From: Methanogenium sp. S4BF
Lineage (GTDB): Archaea; Halobacteriota; Methanomicrobia; Methanomicrobiales; Methanomicrobiaceae
NCBI RefSeq assembly: GCF_029633965.1
Contig: NZ_CP091277.1
Span: forward strand, 186,001 to 250,000
DNA length: 64,000 bases
Direction: 5' to 3'
The notes under the pieces were generated by a model that saw only the letters and a program-made list of their open reading frames with translations, searched no databases and was not told the origin of the DNA. Shown piece by piece: positions 37,136-45,279 of the stretch. The translations under genes and the position numbers were made by a program. The number at the start of each line of letters is the position of its first letter. The first letter of the stretch is position 1.

Positions 37136-37585
37136 TCAGTATTTTGCAAGTGCCGGTGTCTGCTCTACGACATCTGCTTTGAGACCGTGTGCAACACCGT
37201 CAAGGAACGATCTCCCTTTTGCGGTGATTTTGCGGCCGTTTTCAACATTCTCAATCAGACCTTCGCCCTCAAGCTGCTGGACAACTTTCCGGATAACAGA
37301 CCCGGATCCTTTCCTGAACTTGTCTGGGCTTGAGCCACGGTTCTGCTTTCCGCCGTAGAATGATCTCAGTCTCTCTACACCAATCGGGCCGTCCACATAG
37401 ATGCGGCGCAGAACTGCTGCCGCACGGGTGTACCACCAGTCTTCGTCGTATGGTGGTGCCTGTTTGTGGACACCTGTCTTGGCAAATGCTGCCCAGTCGG
37501 GTGCTTCCACTGTTTCCATTGCCTTGAGTTCTTCAGCCGTTTTACGGATCAGAACATCTGCAGGCAAATCATATACGGTTGTCAT
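37136..37585 (-). CDS. rps19e: Ribosomal protein S19e
   Basis: A 149-residue small-subunit protein with the conserved DWYTRAAAVLRRIY-type motif (here DWWYTRAAAVLRRIY) and GSVIRKVVQQLEGEGLIE in the winged-helix core. It is the first gene after the TATA box at 37641-37655 and starts the run rps19e-PDCD5-PP-loop-rpl39e-rpl31e-eif6. Confidence 0.96.
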   Translation of the reverse strand: MTTVYDLPADVLIRKTAEELKAMETVEAPDWAAFAKTGVHKQAPPYDEDWWYTRAAAVLRRIYVDGPIGVERLRSFYGGKQNRGSSPDKFRKGSGSVIRKVVQQLEGEGLIENVENGRKITAKGRSFLDGVAHGLKADVVEQTPALAKY

Positions 37586-37640
37586 GTGATTACCACTCTC
37601 TAGTATGCCTATTAGCAGTCTTTACATATAGGTAAGATAT

Positions 37641-37655
37641 TGATTTAAATATTCC
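37641..37655 (-). promoter_or_regulatory. TATA box of the rps19e ribosomal run
   Basis: On the minus strand GAATATTTAAATCA contains a good box A (TTTAAAT). Initiation about 25 bp further would leave a leader of roughly 35-40 bases before the rps19e ATG at 37585. Confidence 0.55.
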
Positions 37656-37666
37656 GAGAAAAAATG

Positions 37667-37921
37667 TCAGCGGGACGGTTTTCTTTGCCGTGCAAGTACC
37701 ATGGTGCGGCCCCGTGTCTGCACCAGTTCTGCCCCGCATGCAACCGCAATTCCTGCCGGATCCACCTCTGTACTTCTGAGCCACTTTATCTTTACCATAT
37801 CCCGATCTTTGATCTGGCGCCTGATTTCTTCATATGTCTGTTCTGTAACTCCGCTTTTTCCAATCCATATTGTCGCTTTTAACTGCGATGCTGTCTTTTT
37901 ATCGATGATATCCCCTCCCAA
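37667..37921 (-). CDS. YhbY/CRM-domain RNA-binding protein, start uncertain
   Basis: Up to 84 residues with the CRM (YhbY) core: LKATIWIGKSGVTEQTYEEI and VKIKWLRS, plus the basic C-terminus. CRM proteins bind RNA and act in ribosome maturation. No ATG is available. A TTG at 37921 has no ribosome-binding site before it. GGAGGGG (37918-37912) instead sits directly before ATC 37909 and ATC 37906, which family length would favour as the N-terminus. It overlaps the end of the RNase P gene. The neighbouring rnp4 suggests a role in RNA processing. Confidence 0.8.
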   Translation of the reverse strand: MGGDIIDKKTASQLKATIWIGKSGVTEQTYEEIRRQIKDRDMVKIKWLRSTEVDPAGIAVACGAELVQTRGRTMVLARQRKPSR

Positions 37922-38222
37922 CTGGGCAGCGCCACTGATGGCCGCACACCCGGCAGGTTATGATGATTCTGCTCTGGTGAATTCGTATTCGTGCATTTAT
38001 TCCGGGTATCAGAAATGATGAACATTTCCGACAAAATTTTCTTTTCAACACCAGAGGAATTGCAACTCTTTCTCTCATTGCAATACGGCGCGCCCGCATG
38101 ATATATTCTCGTGCCCGGTCCTGATTATTGCGCGCAGCAATTTCTGCCTCTGAAAAGAGGATTTCAATACGTTCCTTTGCAATAGGAGGTCGTGATCTTT
38201 GCTGGCGTCTCTTTCCACCCAT
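37899..38222 (-). CDS. rnp4: Ribonuclease P protein component 4 (Rpp21/Rpr2)
   Basis: A 107-residue protein with an N-terminal helical region (Arg-rich) and a zinc ribbon with four Cys (CRKC and CRVC, about 65-92). It is one of the archaeal RNase P proteins that support 5' tRNA processing by the RNA subunit. The downstream CRM-domain gene overlaps its last codons; this pair is conserved in euryarchaea. Confidence 0.92.
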   Translation of the reverse strand: MGGKRRQQRSRPPIAKERIEILFSEAEIAARNNQDRAREYIMRARRIAMRERVAIPLVLKRKFCRKCSSFLIPGINARIRIHQSRIIITCRVCGHQWRCPVGRGYHR

Positions 38223-38258
38223 TTATTCTACACAATTTAACTTATGTGATGATGAATC

Positions 38259-38876
38259 TCACTCTCTCTGATCGTCATTGATGATGACTTTTCTCCCGGA
38301 GACCTCAAGACGGTCCTCGCAGAACAGTTTCACTGCCTGGGGGAGGGCCACGTGTTCAAATTCCATAATTCTTGCTGCAAGGGATTCTTCGGTATCACTG
38401 TTGAGTACAACAACCGGATACTGGAGAATAATAGGTCCGGTATCCATTCCTTCATCGACGAAATGAACGGTACAGCCGGCGATTTTGACGCCATAATCCA
38501 GTGCCTGCCGCTGAGCATGGAGCCCGGAAAAACTGGGCAGGAGCGCAGGATGAATATTGATCATTTTTCCGGCAAAGGCACGCACAGTCTCAGGTTTCAA
38601 AAGGCGCATGTAGCCGGCAAGAACAAAGAGATCTGCCCTGCATTCTCTCATTGCGTTTTCAAGAGCCTGGTTGTACAATGCACGATCAGCATACTCCGAG
38701 AAATTGATGACTGATACAGGAATATTATGATTTTCCGCCCGTTTTATTGCATACGCGGATGGATTATCGGTGATGAGGCAGGTAATCTGTGCCGGGATTG
38801 TTCCGTCACAGACCCTGTCAATTATTGCCTGAAAATTGGAGCCTCTTCCTGATGCAATCACCGCAATGCGTTTCAT
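38259..38876 (-). CDS. purN: Phosphoribosylglycinamide formyltransferase PurN
   Basis: About 205 residues. Transfers formyl from 10-formyl-tetrahydrofolate (or the methanogen analogue) to GAR in purine synthesis. Motifs are SGRGSNFQAI at the N-terminus, the catalytic NIHPALLPSF with Asn and His, and FVDEGMDTGPII with the catalytic Asp. The start at 38876 fits the family (MKRIAVIASG); an ATG at 38900 right after the upstream stop would add eight residues and allow coupling. Confidence 0.94.
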   Translation of the reverse strand: MKRIAVIASGRGSNFQAIIDRVCDGTIPAQITCLITDNPSAYAIKRAENHNIPVSVINFSEYADRALYNQALENAMRECRADLFVLAGYMRLLKPETVRAFAGKMINIHPALLPSFSGLHAQRQALDYGVKIAGCTVHFVDEGMDTGPIILQYPVVVLNSDTEESLAARIMEFEHVALPQAVKLFCEDRLEVSGRKVIINDDQRE

Positions 38877-38901
38877 ACCCATATGTTGGCAGAATTTCAT
38901 C

Positions 38902-40170
38902 TTAACGATTCGTGTGTATGTCTCTGTCCATTGGGAATATGAGTTTGATATTTTCTATTCGGCGGTCATTCATTTTCATCACCATCAGGCGGATTCCGGA
39001 TTCTGAAATCGTAACGACTTCACCTTTATGGGGAATATGGCCCAGTTGATCAATAATCAGGCCTCCGAGTGTTTCATAGGATTCGCTTGTAGGAAGTGAG
39101 ATCTTCAGGTCCTCATTGACGCGTTCAATCCACGCGCGTGCATCAATAAGATATACCCACTCATTGACTTTCTGGATGTCGGGTTCTTCTTCATCAAACT
39201 CGTCCATGATTTCACCGACAAGTTCCTCAAGAATATCCTCTACCGTGACGATGCCTGCAAACGTTCCGTACTCATCCACAACGATTGCAAGGTGAACCTT
39301 GCGTTTCTGCATTTCACGCAGAAGATCATCAATTTCTTTGGATTCAGGAACAAAATACGCTTCATACACGAGGTCCGGGATATTGGCATTTGGGCCTGGT
39401 GAATAAATGACGCCAAATACGTCCTTTACGTTTAGTACGCCAATGATATTGTCGATCTGTTCTTCATAGACAGGAAGGCGGGTGAATCCGGTCTCATTAA
39501 AAATATTGACTGAATCCTCAAGAGAACTTTTCCGGTTGATCATCACCACATCTGCCCGTGGCGTCATAACCTCTCTGGCGCGTGTATCTGAGAATGCAAA
39601 GACACGGTACAGCATCTCATGTTCTTCCTCTTCGATAGTGCCTTCTTCTTCCCCGACATCAATCCACTGTTTTATTTCGTCTTCTGTAACCGTTGGCTTT
39701 ATTTCACGGTTCCGTGAAAAAATGCTTTTGCCTGCATCAATCACCCAGAATAACGGATGGAGGAGATATGAAAGCCACAGCACAGGGCGGGATACCATGA
39801 GTGCAACCCGATCCGCTGACCGCGCAGCATAGGTCTTGGGAATGATTTCCCCAAATGTCAGCATCAGAATGGTTGTTACAAATGTAGCAATTCCAATTCC
39901 AATTTCTCCCCATATGGCAATTGCAACAGCTGTTGCAATTGATGCGGCGCCGATATTTACCAGATTGTTGCCGATGAGGATGGTAATGAGCAGATGGTCA
40001 GGGTCGGATTTCAGGCGTTCAAGTGCCTCAGAACCAGTCTTTTTCTGTTCGACAAGGGTGCGCACCTTTGCAGGGTTTATGGAGATTAGCGCAACTTCTG
40101 ACCCCGAGAAAAAAGCGGAGAAAACAAGACACAAAATAAAAATAATCAGTGCAAAACTGTATTCTATCAT
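38902..40170 (-). CDS. CorC/HlyC-type membrane protein (DUF21, CBS pair, transporter-associated domain)
   Basis: A 422-residue protein. The DUF21 (CNNM) membrane region (about 1-150) contains FFSGSEVALISI and GEIIPKTYA. A pair of CBS domains (about 200-325) follows, then a CorC_HlyC domain (about 340-415). The family is linked to magnesium or sodium transport and its control by adenine nucleotides bound to CBS. Direction of transport cannot be read from sequence. PurN begins right after its stop. Confidence 0.9.
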   Translation of the reverse strand: MIEYSFALIIFILCLVFSAFFSGSEVALISINPAKVRTLVEQKKTGSEALERLKSDPDHLLITILIGNNLVNIGAASIATAVAIAIWGEIGIGIATFVTTILMLTFGEIIPKTYAARSADRVALMVSRPVLWLSYLLHPLFWVIDAGKSIFSRNREIKPTVTEDEIKQWIDVGEEEGTIEEEEHEMLYRVFAFSDTRAREVMTPRADVVMINRKSSLEDSVNIFNETGFTRLPVYEEQIDNIIGVLNVKDVFGVIYSPGPNANIPDLVYEAYFVPESKEIDDLLREMQKRKVHLAIVVDEYGTFAGIVTVEDILEELVGEIMDEFDEEEPDIQKVNEWVYLIDARAWIERVNEDLKISLPTSESYETLGGLIIDQLGHIPHKGEVVTISESGIRLMVMKMNDRRIENIKLIFPMDRDIHTNR

Positions 40171-40264
40171 TGCACTATGCCGCCTCCGGCGGTCACTGAT
40201 ATATTCGGATTCATATATGGATTACTCTCTGATTTATGCACGTTTTCCCTGATAAAAGCAACGT

Positions 40265-41086
40265 TCATTCAAAAAAATTACGGATCCACGATGTTTCGTC
40301 AGATACAATTTCAATTTTTTTACTGAGGGACAATTCCGGCTGAAATGTGAGGTCTTCAATCTCAAGTATGAGAGGGCCCGAATATCCATTTTCGGCGAGC
40401 AGTGTGAGTATATTTGCTACGTCATCATTCCCTTTTACTGTGCAATGCATTCTGCCGTTAATACGGGCACTGACATGAACGACTGCAATACGGTTACCGA
40501 GGTGCTCAATATACTTTGCTGCATCTCTGTTGTTACCGGTGAACGTATGGGCGATATCCAGAGTAAAATAGAGCCACTTTTCTTTCTCTAACAGGGATAT
40601 CAGGTCAGATGGTGCAGGAAGAAGGGAGTTTACCTTTTGCTCCATATTTTCAAGTGCAACGGGTATACCTGCAGACGCCGCACATGTTTTTACTTCTGAG
40701 AGATAATGCGCCAGACGTTTTCTGTCAGCAAAAGATGCAGGGCGCTTTGCGGTTCTTCTGCCCGGGTGAATCGTTACTGCACAGGCATCGATTTGTCTGG
40801 CAATTGAAACTGCCCGGCAGGCCCACCGGATGGAGACCTCTGCCACATCAGGGTTCACAGAACAGGGATTCAGATCAAGTACCGGTGCATGGACACTGAC
40901 GGAATGAATAGCGGAGTGAGTGTGGATGGCATCGAGAAGGACTGCTGAAGGCAGGTCGTTCAGCCAGAAAGAGGGGGTTTCCAGCCAGAATTCAACCGCA
41001 TCACATCCGGCGTCTGTGAGGGCGTCAAATATTGTATCAACTTGGTATTCATGGAAGAACATGGTTGATGCGCCAACCGTTGGCAT
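40265..41086 (-). CDS. Sugar-phosphate isomerase/epimerase-like TIM-barrel protein
   Basis: A 273-residue AP-endonuclease-2-type TIM barrel. Metal ligands of the family are visible as His/Glu positions: VSVHAPVLDL, VTIHPG, ALENME, TLDIAH, VHVSA and LILEIED. The fold is shared by endonuclease IV and by many sugar isomerases; the missing parts of the full nine-ligand Endo IV site favour an isomerase-like or unknown reaction. It stands alone, convergent to nothing and divergent from xseA. Confidence 0.8.
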   Translation of the reverse strand: MPTVGASTMFFHEYQVDTIFDALTDAGCDAVEFWLETPSFWLNDLPSAVLLDAIHTHSAIHSVSVHAPVLDLNPCSVNPDVAEVSIRWACRAVSIARQIDACAVTIHPGRRTAKRPASFADRKRLAHYLSEVKTCAASAGIPVALENMEQKVNSLLPAPSDLISLLEKEKWLYFTLDIAHTFTGNNRDAAKYIEHLGNRIAVVHVSARINGRMHCTVKGNDDVANILTLLAENGYSGPLILEIEDLTFQPELSLSKKIEIVSDETSWIRNFFE

Positions 41087-41176
41087 ACATTTTCCTTTCC
41101 TTTCTCTCGTAATAGCCTTTTACCCTGCCTCCCTGATACGTGGTATTCATAAGGGAATGAGATAAAAATAGTGTTC

Positions 41177-42415
41177 ATGCGACCAATGGGAGATGAAGGT
41201 CCCGGAGATTCCGGTATCTATTCCGTTTCTTCCCTGACAGCAGTAATTGCATCGCTCCTTGATGACGACCGTATCAAAAATATCTGGGTTGAAGGAGAGA
41301 TCATAAATTATATTCACCACCGGTCAGGTCACCGGTATTTCTCCCTTTCTGAAGATCCAGGTACACGCCCTTCGGTGATCCGCTGTGCAATGTGGAAAAG
41401 CTACGGACGTGAACTGACATTTACGCCGGTGAATGGGATGCGTGTGCGGGTGTATGGATCTGTGGATCTCTACGAACCGGGTGGTGAGTACAAATTTATT
41501 GCGAGAGAAATGGAGGAAGCCGGTCGTGGAGATCTGTTCCGGCTGGTAAACCAGTGGAAACAGATGCTGGAAGAAGAAGGGCACTTTGCACTGTCAAAGA
41601 AGCAGCCATTGCCCCGTTATCCACAGGTAGTGGGGGTAGTGACATCAGAGACTGGTGCCGCACGCCGGGATATTGAACATGTCATAGCGCGGCGGTTTCC
41701 GGTGACTCTTCTGTTCTCTCCATGCAATGTGCAGGGGCCGGGATCTGAACATGACATTACTCGCGCCATCCGCGCTCTTGACGGGAAGGCTGATGTAATC
41801 ATTGTCGGACGGGGAGGGGGTTCATTTGAAGACCTTTTCTCTTTTAATCACCCTGAGGTGGTCCGGGCTGTCAGTGCCTGCCGGACACCGGTTGTCAGTG
41901 CTGTTGGACATGAGGTTGATACAACACTCATCGATTATGCCGCAGATGTCCGGGCGCCTACCCCGTCTGCAGCAGCAGAGATTGTTGTTCCGGACAAAAA
42001 TGAACTGAAGCAGGAGCTTCAAACTCATACTCAGCGTATCTTGCAGAGTACTGATCGATATTTCCATCGCTTCCATGCAGATCTTGAGGATTTCCGTCTC
42101 AGGCTTCGTCCTGACCGACTCCGGCTTCAGATTTCGCGTGAACAGGAGTATATCAATGAAATGAGTGAGCGAATTCTGATGCTTGCAGGCCGGGAATGTG
42201 AAAGGAAACGTATGATTCTAAATGCAGATAAAACACAACTGACTGGCCTGGATCCCTATGGTCCCGTTCAGCGTGGTTATGTACTTGTCAGAAAAGACGG
42301 AATGCTCGTACAATCAGTGGGGTCTCTGTGTGCTGATGATGAGGTATCACTCAGCTTCAGAGACGGTTCTGCCCGGGCACGTATCAATGAGGTGACGTAT
42401 GACACGGACATATGA
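41177..42415 (+). CDS. xseA: Exodeoxyribonuclease VII large subunit
   Basis: About 412 residues. An N-terminal OB fold (about 12-105, IKNIWVEGEI and SGHRYFSL) is followed by the XseA catalytic domain with VGVVTSETGAARRDI, IIVGRGGGSFEDL and SAVGHEVDTTLIDYAAD. With XseB it degrades single-stranded DNA from both ends without metal. The start at ATG 41177 is preferred over GTG 41171. The enzyme is typical of bacteria and uncommon in archaea. xseB overlaps its last codons. Confidence 0.94.
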   Translation: MRPMGDEGPGDSGIYSVSSLTAVIASLLDDDRIKNIWVEGEIINYIHHRSGHRYFSLSEDPGTRPSVIRCAMWKSYGRELTFTPVNGMRVRVYGSVDLYEPGGEYKFIAREMEEAGRGDLFRLVNQWKQMLEEEGHFALSKKQPLPRYPQVVGVVTSETGAARRDIEHVIARRFPVTLLFSPCNVQGPGSEHDITRAIRALDGKADVIIVGRGGGSFEDLFSFNHPEVVRAVSACRTPVVSAVGHEVDTTLIDYAADVRAPTPSAAAEIVVPDKNELKQELQTHTQRILQSTDRYFHRFHADLEDFRLRLRPDRLRLQISREQEYINEMSERILMLAGRECERKRMILNADKTQLTGLDPYGPVQRGYVLVRKDGMLVQSVGSLCADDEVSLSFRDGSARARINEVTYDTDI

Positions 42416-42581
42416 AGAAAATCTTAAGGAACTCAAAGAAATAATTCGGACACTTGAATCGGGATCCGTTCCGCTCGAAGAGATGCTAGCCTATTATGAA
42501 CGTGGGATGGAGCTTATAAAAATCTGTGAAAAAATGCTTGAATCTGCGGAGCTGAAGATCGTTCTTCTTCAGGAATCGTAA
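42399..42581 (+). CDS. xseB: Exodeoxyribonuclease VII small subunit
   Basis: A 60-residue helical-hairpin protein with the family pattern YEENLKELKEIIRTLESGSV and a second helix with YYERGMELIKICEKML. Several copies bind each XseA. It overlaps xseA by 17 bp, a translationally coupled arrangement. Its last 68 bp overlap the end of the oppositely oriented DUF371 gene. Confidence 0.9.
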   Translation: MTRTYEENLKELKEIIRTLESGSVPLEEMLAYYERGMELIKICEKMLESAELKIVLLQES

Positions 42582-43002
42582 ATATCTCCATATACACGGT
42601 CATTTTTTTTCCCTTTGTCAGTGCAGCAATAAGTTCCCGTGGCAGCGTTTTGGCTGTGAAATCAGCGTGAATTCCAATGGTTCTGTCATCGATATATGAA
42701 CTCCTTCTCCAGACAAGATCCGTGGGATGAGTGAGGGTAAGGCGGCTGCTTCCCCGCGCGGTGATTGTACATGTCTCTTTTCCCGCAGTGAGTGTTGTCA
42801 CCAGAAGTGCTGTGTCTGAAGAGATTGCTTTCCTGAATTCAGGGTTTAGGTCACATGGCCCCTTGTCAGCATGAACACCAATGATGCAGGTTCCACTGGA
42901 CGTTAGGTTCTCTTCCCTGGTAACTTCAAATGTTGTGTGATGCAGTGCCCTGATATTTGGGTGGCCGCTGCAGACAAGTCTCTCGCATTGCCGTTTATCC
43001 AT
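42514..43002 (-). CDS. DUF371 protein
   Basis: A 162-residue protein with the family pattern HPNIRALHHTTFEVTREE, GTCIIGVHADKG and VWRRSSYIDDRTIGI. DUF371 occurs in most euryarchaea; its function is unknown. It converges with xseB, with a 68-bp overlap of coding ends. Nothing in the neighbourhood indicates a role. Confidence 0.85.
   Translation of the reverse strand: MDKRQCERLVCSGHPNIRALHHTTFEVTREENLTSSGTCIIGVHADKGPCDLNPEFRKAISSDTALLVTTLTAGKETCTITARGSSRLTLTHPTDLVWRRSSYIDDRTIGIHADFTAKTLPRELIAALTKGKKMTVYMEIFTIPEEERSSAPQIQAFFHRFL
42603..42610 (+). terminator. T-run after xseAB, inside the opposing gene
   Basis: Eight T on the plus strand begin 21 bp after the xseB stop and could end the xseAB transcript. 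They lie inside the coding region of the opposing DUF371 gene, where they read as Lys codons. Confidence 0.4.
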
Positions 43003-43091
43003 TGACAGGGATACTATTTGACCGTTATATTCAAATTATTACCTGCTTTCAGGCTCAGGTTAATCTCCGTAGAGTGTCAATACCATAGCCA

Positions 43092-43667
43092 ATGATGTAT
43101 GAAGTACACTGTCCCATCTGTGGGGAAGAGACAACTCACCGTATCCTGAAGGAGTCATCTGACCTTCTGGTCCAGTGTGAAGTATGCAGCCATGTACATC
43201 GCGTACTGCGCCCTCCCTGTCCTGAACCGGTTGTTGTCCGGGCAATTATCAGTGATGAGGACAGCTCACAGGTTGGAACTATTGAGCTGAATGAATCGGA
43301 TAAATGCTTTATTGGGGACTTTTTTGTCGCTGAAATTGGAGAGGAAGTCTATACCGTTGAAGTATGTGGCATCGAGGTGGGACAGCGCCGTCCGTCCCGT
43401 GCACGGGCCACAGACATTACTGCTCTCTGGACACGTGTCATTGACAGTGTAGTTGTCAAAATCTCAGTTCATGACGGCATGCGCACGATTCCCTGCTATC
43501 TTCGATGTGATGGTGAACGTGACTTTCAGATTGGGGGTATAGAGAATATCGATGGCATGAATGTTCGCATAAGTCACATCAAACTGCGAAACGGGTCGAT
43601 GATGAGAAAAGAAGGATGGAAGGCATATGCCCGGAAAATCCGCCGGGTGTATGGCACCCGTTTATAA
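43092..43667 (+). CDS. Zinc-ribbon protein of the HVO_0476 family
   Basis: A 191-residue protein with an N-terminal zinc ribbon: CPICGE at about 6-11 and CEVCSHVHR at about 29-37. A beta-rich domain (about 60-190) contains an acidic strand and SRARATDITALWTRVIDS. The family is archaeal and of unknown function; a translation or transcription link is often assumed from the ribbon. It converges on the thioredoxin-like gene with a 6-bp overlap. Confidence 0.82.
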   Translation: MMYEVHCPICGEETTHRILKESSDLLVQCEVCSHVHRVLRPPCPEPVVVRAIISDEDSSQVGTIELNESDKCFIGDFFVAEIGEEVYTVEVCGIEVGQRRPSRARATDITALWTRVIDSVVVKISVHDGMRTIPCYLRCDGERDFQIGGIENIDGMNVRISHIKLRNGSMMRKEGWKAYARKIRRVYGTRL

Positions 43668-43928
43668 CCATACATATTTTTTGAGTGCTTCTTCAAGAAT
43701 AGGGCCTGGTGTTATTCCCTCCATTCGTTCTTTCTCTGTTCCGTTAACAAGAATCAGAATGGTGGGTGTGACCCTCAGAGCATATTTCTGAATGGCCCCT
43801 TCTGTTCTTACTGCATCAATATCTTTAACCGTAACTCCCAGTTTCTCCTCAATCTGCAGATTGATCTCCCGCTGCTCGTCACAGCCAGGGCATCCGTCCT
43901 GATGAAAACACAGTATTTCTACTGACAT
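43662..43928 (-). CDS. Thioredoxin/glutaredoxin-like protein
   Basis: An 88-residue thioredoxin-fold protein with a CPGC redox motif (residues 13-16) and the cis-Pro loop VTPTILI. Size is that of small archaeal glutaredoxin-like proteins, which reduce disulfides or act as thiol carriers in methanogens. It ends opposite the zinc-ribbon gene. Confidence 0.85.
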   Translation of the reverse strand: MSVEILCFHQDGCPGCDEQREINLQIEEKLGVTVKDIDAVRTEGAIQKYALRVTPTILILVNGTEKERMEGITPGPILEEALKKYVWL

Positions 43929-43969
43929 ACTGGTAAAAATGGGAAAAATAATATTTGAAACTGTTTGTT

Positions 43970-44647
43970 TCAGACGATCTGGAGGACCGCGATATCTGCA
44001 GAGGCATATCCATACTGAACTGTCAGCGTGTCGTTATCCTTCCCAACTATCTTTGCCATTCTGGTGGTAACAGTTTCAGGTGCTGTTTCATTGTCGAGGA
44101 CAACTTCAGGCTGAAGTGCAAATCCAAGGGGGATCCACATGCCGGTTACTGCTTCTGAATAATTTCCACCAATGAGGGTATACTGTTCAGCTGTCATCTC
44201 CCGAACCATTGTCTCTCCGAATGGAAATGAAACCGTTTTGGTATCTCCTTCGCGCATCCCTTTTGATCCATCAGCAATGGTTGTCAGCTCGGGTTCAAAG
44301 AGAGCATAGGACGTTACACCGGCAGGGTACATATACACATCAATCGGTACAATAAAGTCCGAGTAATTTGCACCGATGACCATCTGCAGGGGTTGCGAGA
44401 CACCTGCAACTACACCTTCTGTCTCAATTACGGTCTGGTCTGATGAAAGCACAGGCACGCCGGTGTCGTCACGGATGGTGTAACTGACCACAATGCCTGA
44501 TCCATCATTTGCTGTTTTAAATATCGAGAAAAAACCCATTGTGAGGGTAAACCCGAGCACACATGATATCAGAATGAAGACAACAAATACCCGTGTGAGG
44601 GTTTTGGTCCATTCATCGTTTTTCTTTGCGCTCTTCTCTTTTGCCAT
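43970..44647 (-). CDS. Membrane-anchored FKBP-type peptidyl-prolyl isomerase-like protein
   Basis: A 225-residue protein with a basic cytoplasmic N-terminus, one membrane helix (about 17-42) and an extracytoplasmic domain. The domain carries FKBP-like features: VVSYTIRDDTGVPVLSS, GANYSDFIVP, GMREGDTKTVSFPF and an inserted flap like that of archaeal long FKBPs. It probably assists folding of exported proteins. Several NxT/S sites fit extracytoplasmic location. Catalytic activity is not certain from sequence. Confidence 0.72.
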   Translation of the reverse strand: MAKEKSAKKNDEWTKTLTRVFVVFILISCVLGFTLTMGFFSIFKTANDGSGIVVSYTIRDDTGVPVLSSDQTVIETEGVVAGVSQPLQMVIGANYSDFIVPIDVYMYPAGVTSYALFEPELTTIADGSKGMREGDTKTVSFPFGETMVREMTAEQYTLIGGNYSEAVTGMWIPLGFALQPEVVLDNETAPETVTTRMAKIVGKDNDTLTVQYGYASADIAVLQIV

Positions 44648-44812
44648 TAATATTGTTTCAACTCTTTTCGGTATTAAACATGCATATTGGCGTAGGTTGT
44701 TTTGGCGATGGCACGGGGTTCATTTCAGGAAAGATTTATCCCATATACTGGCGGTATCACTATCTGTTGGTCCGGGGGTTAAAAAAGGACCGTTACCAAA
44801 TGGAGAGGTATT

Positions 44813-45268
44813 ATGATGCGAAGAAGAAGATATCCGTTTGCTCTTCTCTGGAACGAACTTGATGAGATGATGGCAGAATGGGAAACGCGTGTACAGAATA
44901 CGGTAGCTGCCGGAGCATCGCTTCCTTCAATGGTCAGACCAGCATTAAAAAGGGAGTTCAGGGTTGATGTACGCGAAGAGCTGGATGAAGTGATCGTCGT
45001 TGCAGACCTCCCTGGTGTTGATAAAAAAGATGTTGTCATCCGGCTTATTAATCCGCTGAATCTGGAACTTTCTGTTTCAGGTGGCACCGAACCTGAAGTA
45101 TATGAATATTATACGCGTGAGCGCCTTTCCGGAAACATGCGTCGTATTGTAGCCCTTCCGGCAGAAGTCATTGATGAAGGGGCCAGTGCATCTTTCCTCA
45201 ACGGAGTATTGCACGTCCGCCTCAGGAAGGCAATTCCTGAATCCGGCAGTGTAATTCCAATCGATTAA
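44813..45268 (+). CDS. Hsp20 / alpha-crystallin small heat-shock protein
   Basis: A 151-residue protein with an N-terminal variable arm and the alpha-crystallin domain (about 43-145): VDVREELDEVIVVADLPGV and the closing FLNGVLHVRLRK strand. Such proteins form oligomers that hold unfolded proteins. GAGAGG precedes tandem ATGs at 44813 and 44816. It is divergent from the FKBP-like gene. Confidence 0.92.
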   Translation: MMRRRRYPFALLWNELDEMMAEWETRVQNTVAAGASLPSMVRPALKREFRVDVREELDEVIVVADLPGVDKKDVVIRLINPLNLELSVSGGTEPEVYEYYTRERLSGNMRRIVALPAEVIDEGASASFLNGVLHVRLRKAIPESGSVIPID

Positions 45269-45275
45269 TTTTTTT
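45269..45275 (+). terminator. T-run after the Hsp20 gene
   Basis: Seven T directly follow the Hsp20 stop and precede the next start by only four bases. They may end the Hsp20 transcript, or be part of a read-through junction. Confidence 0.3.
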
Positions 45276-45279
45276 CAGT

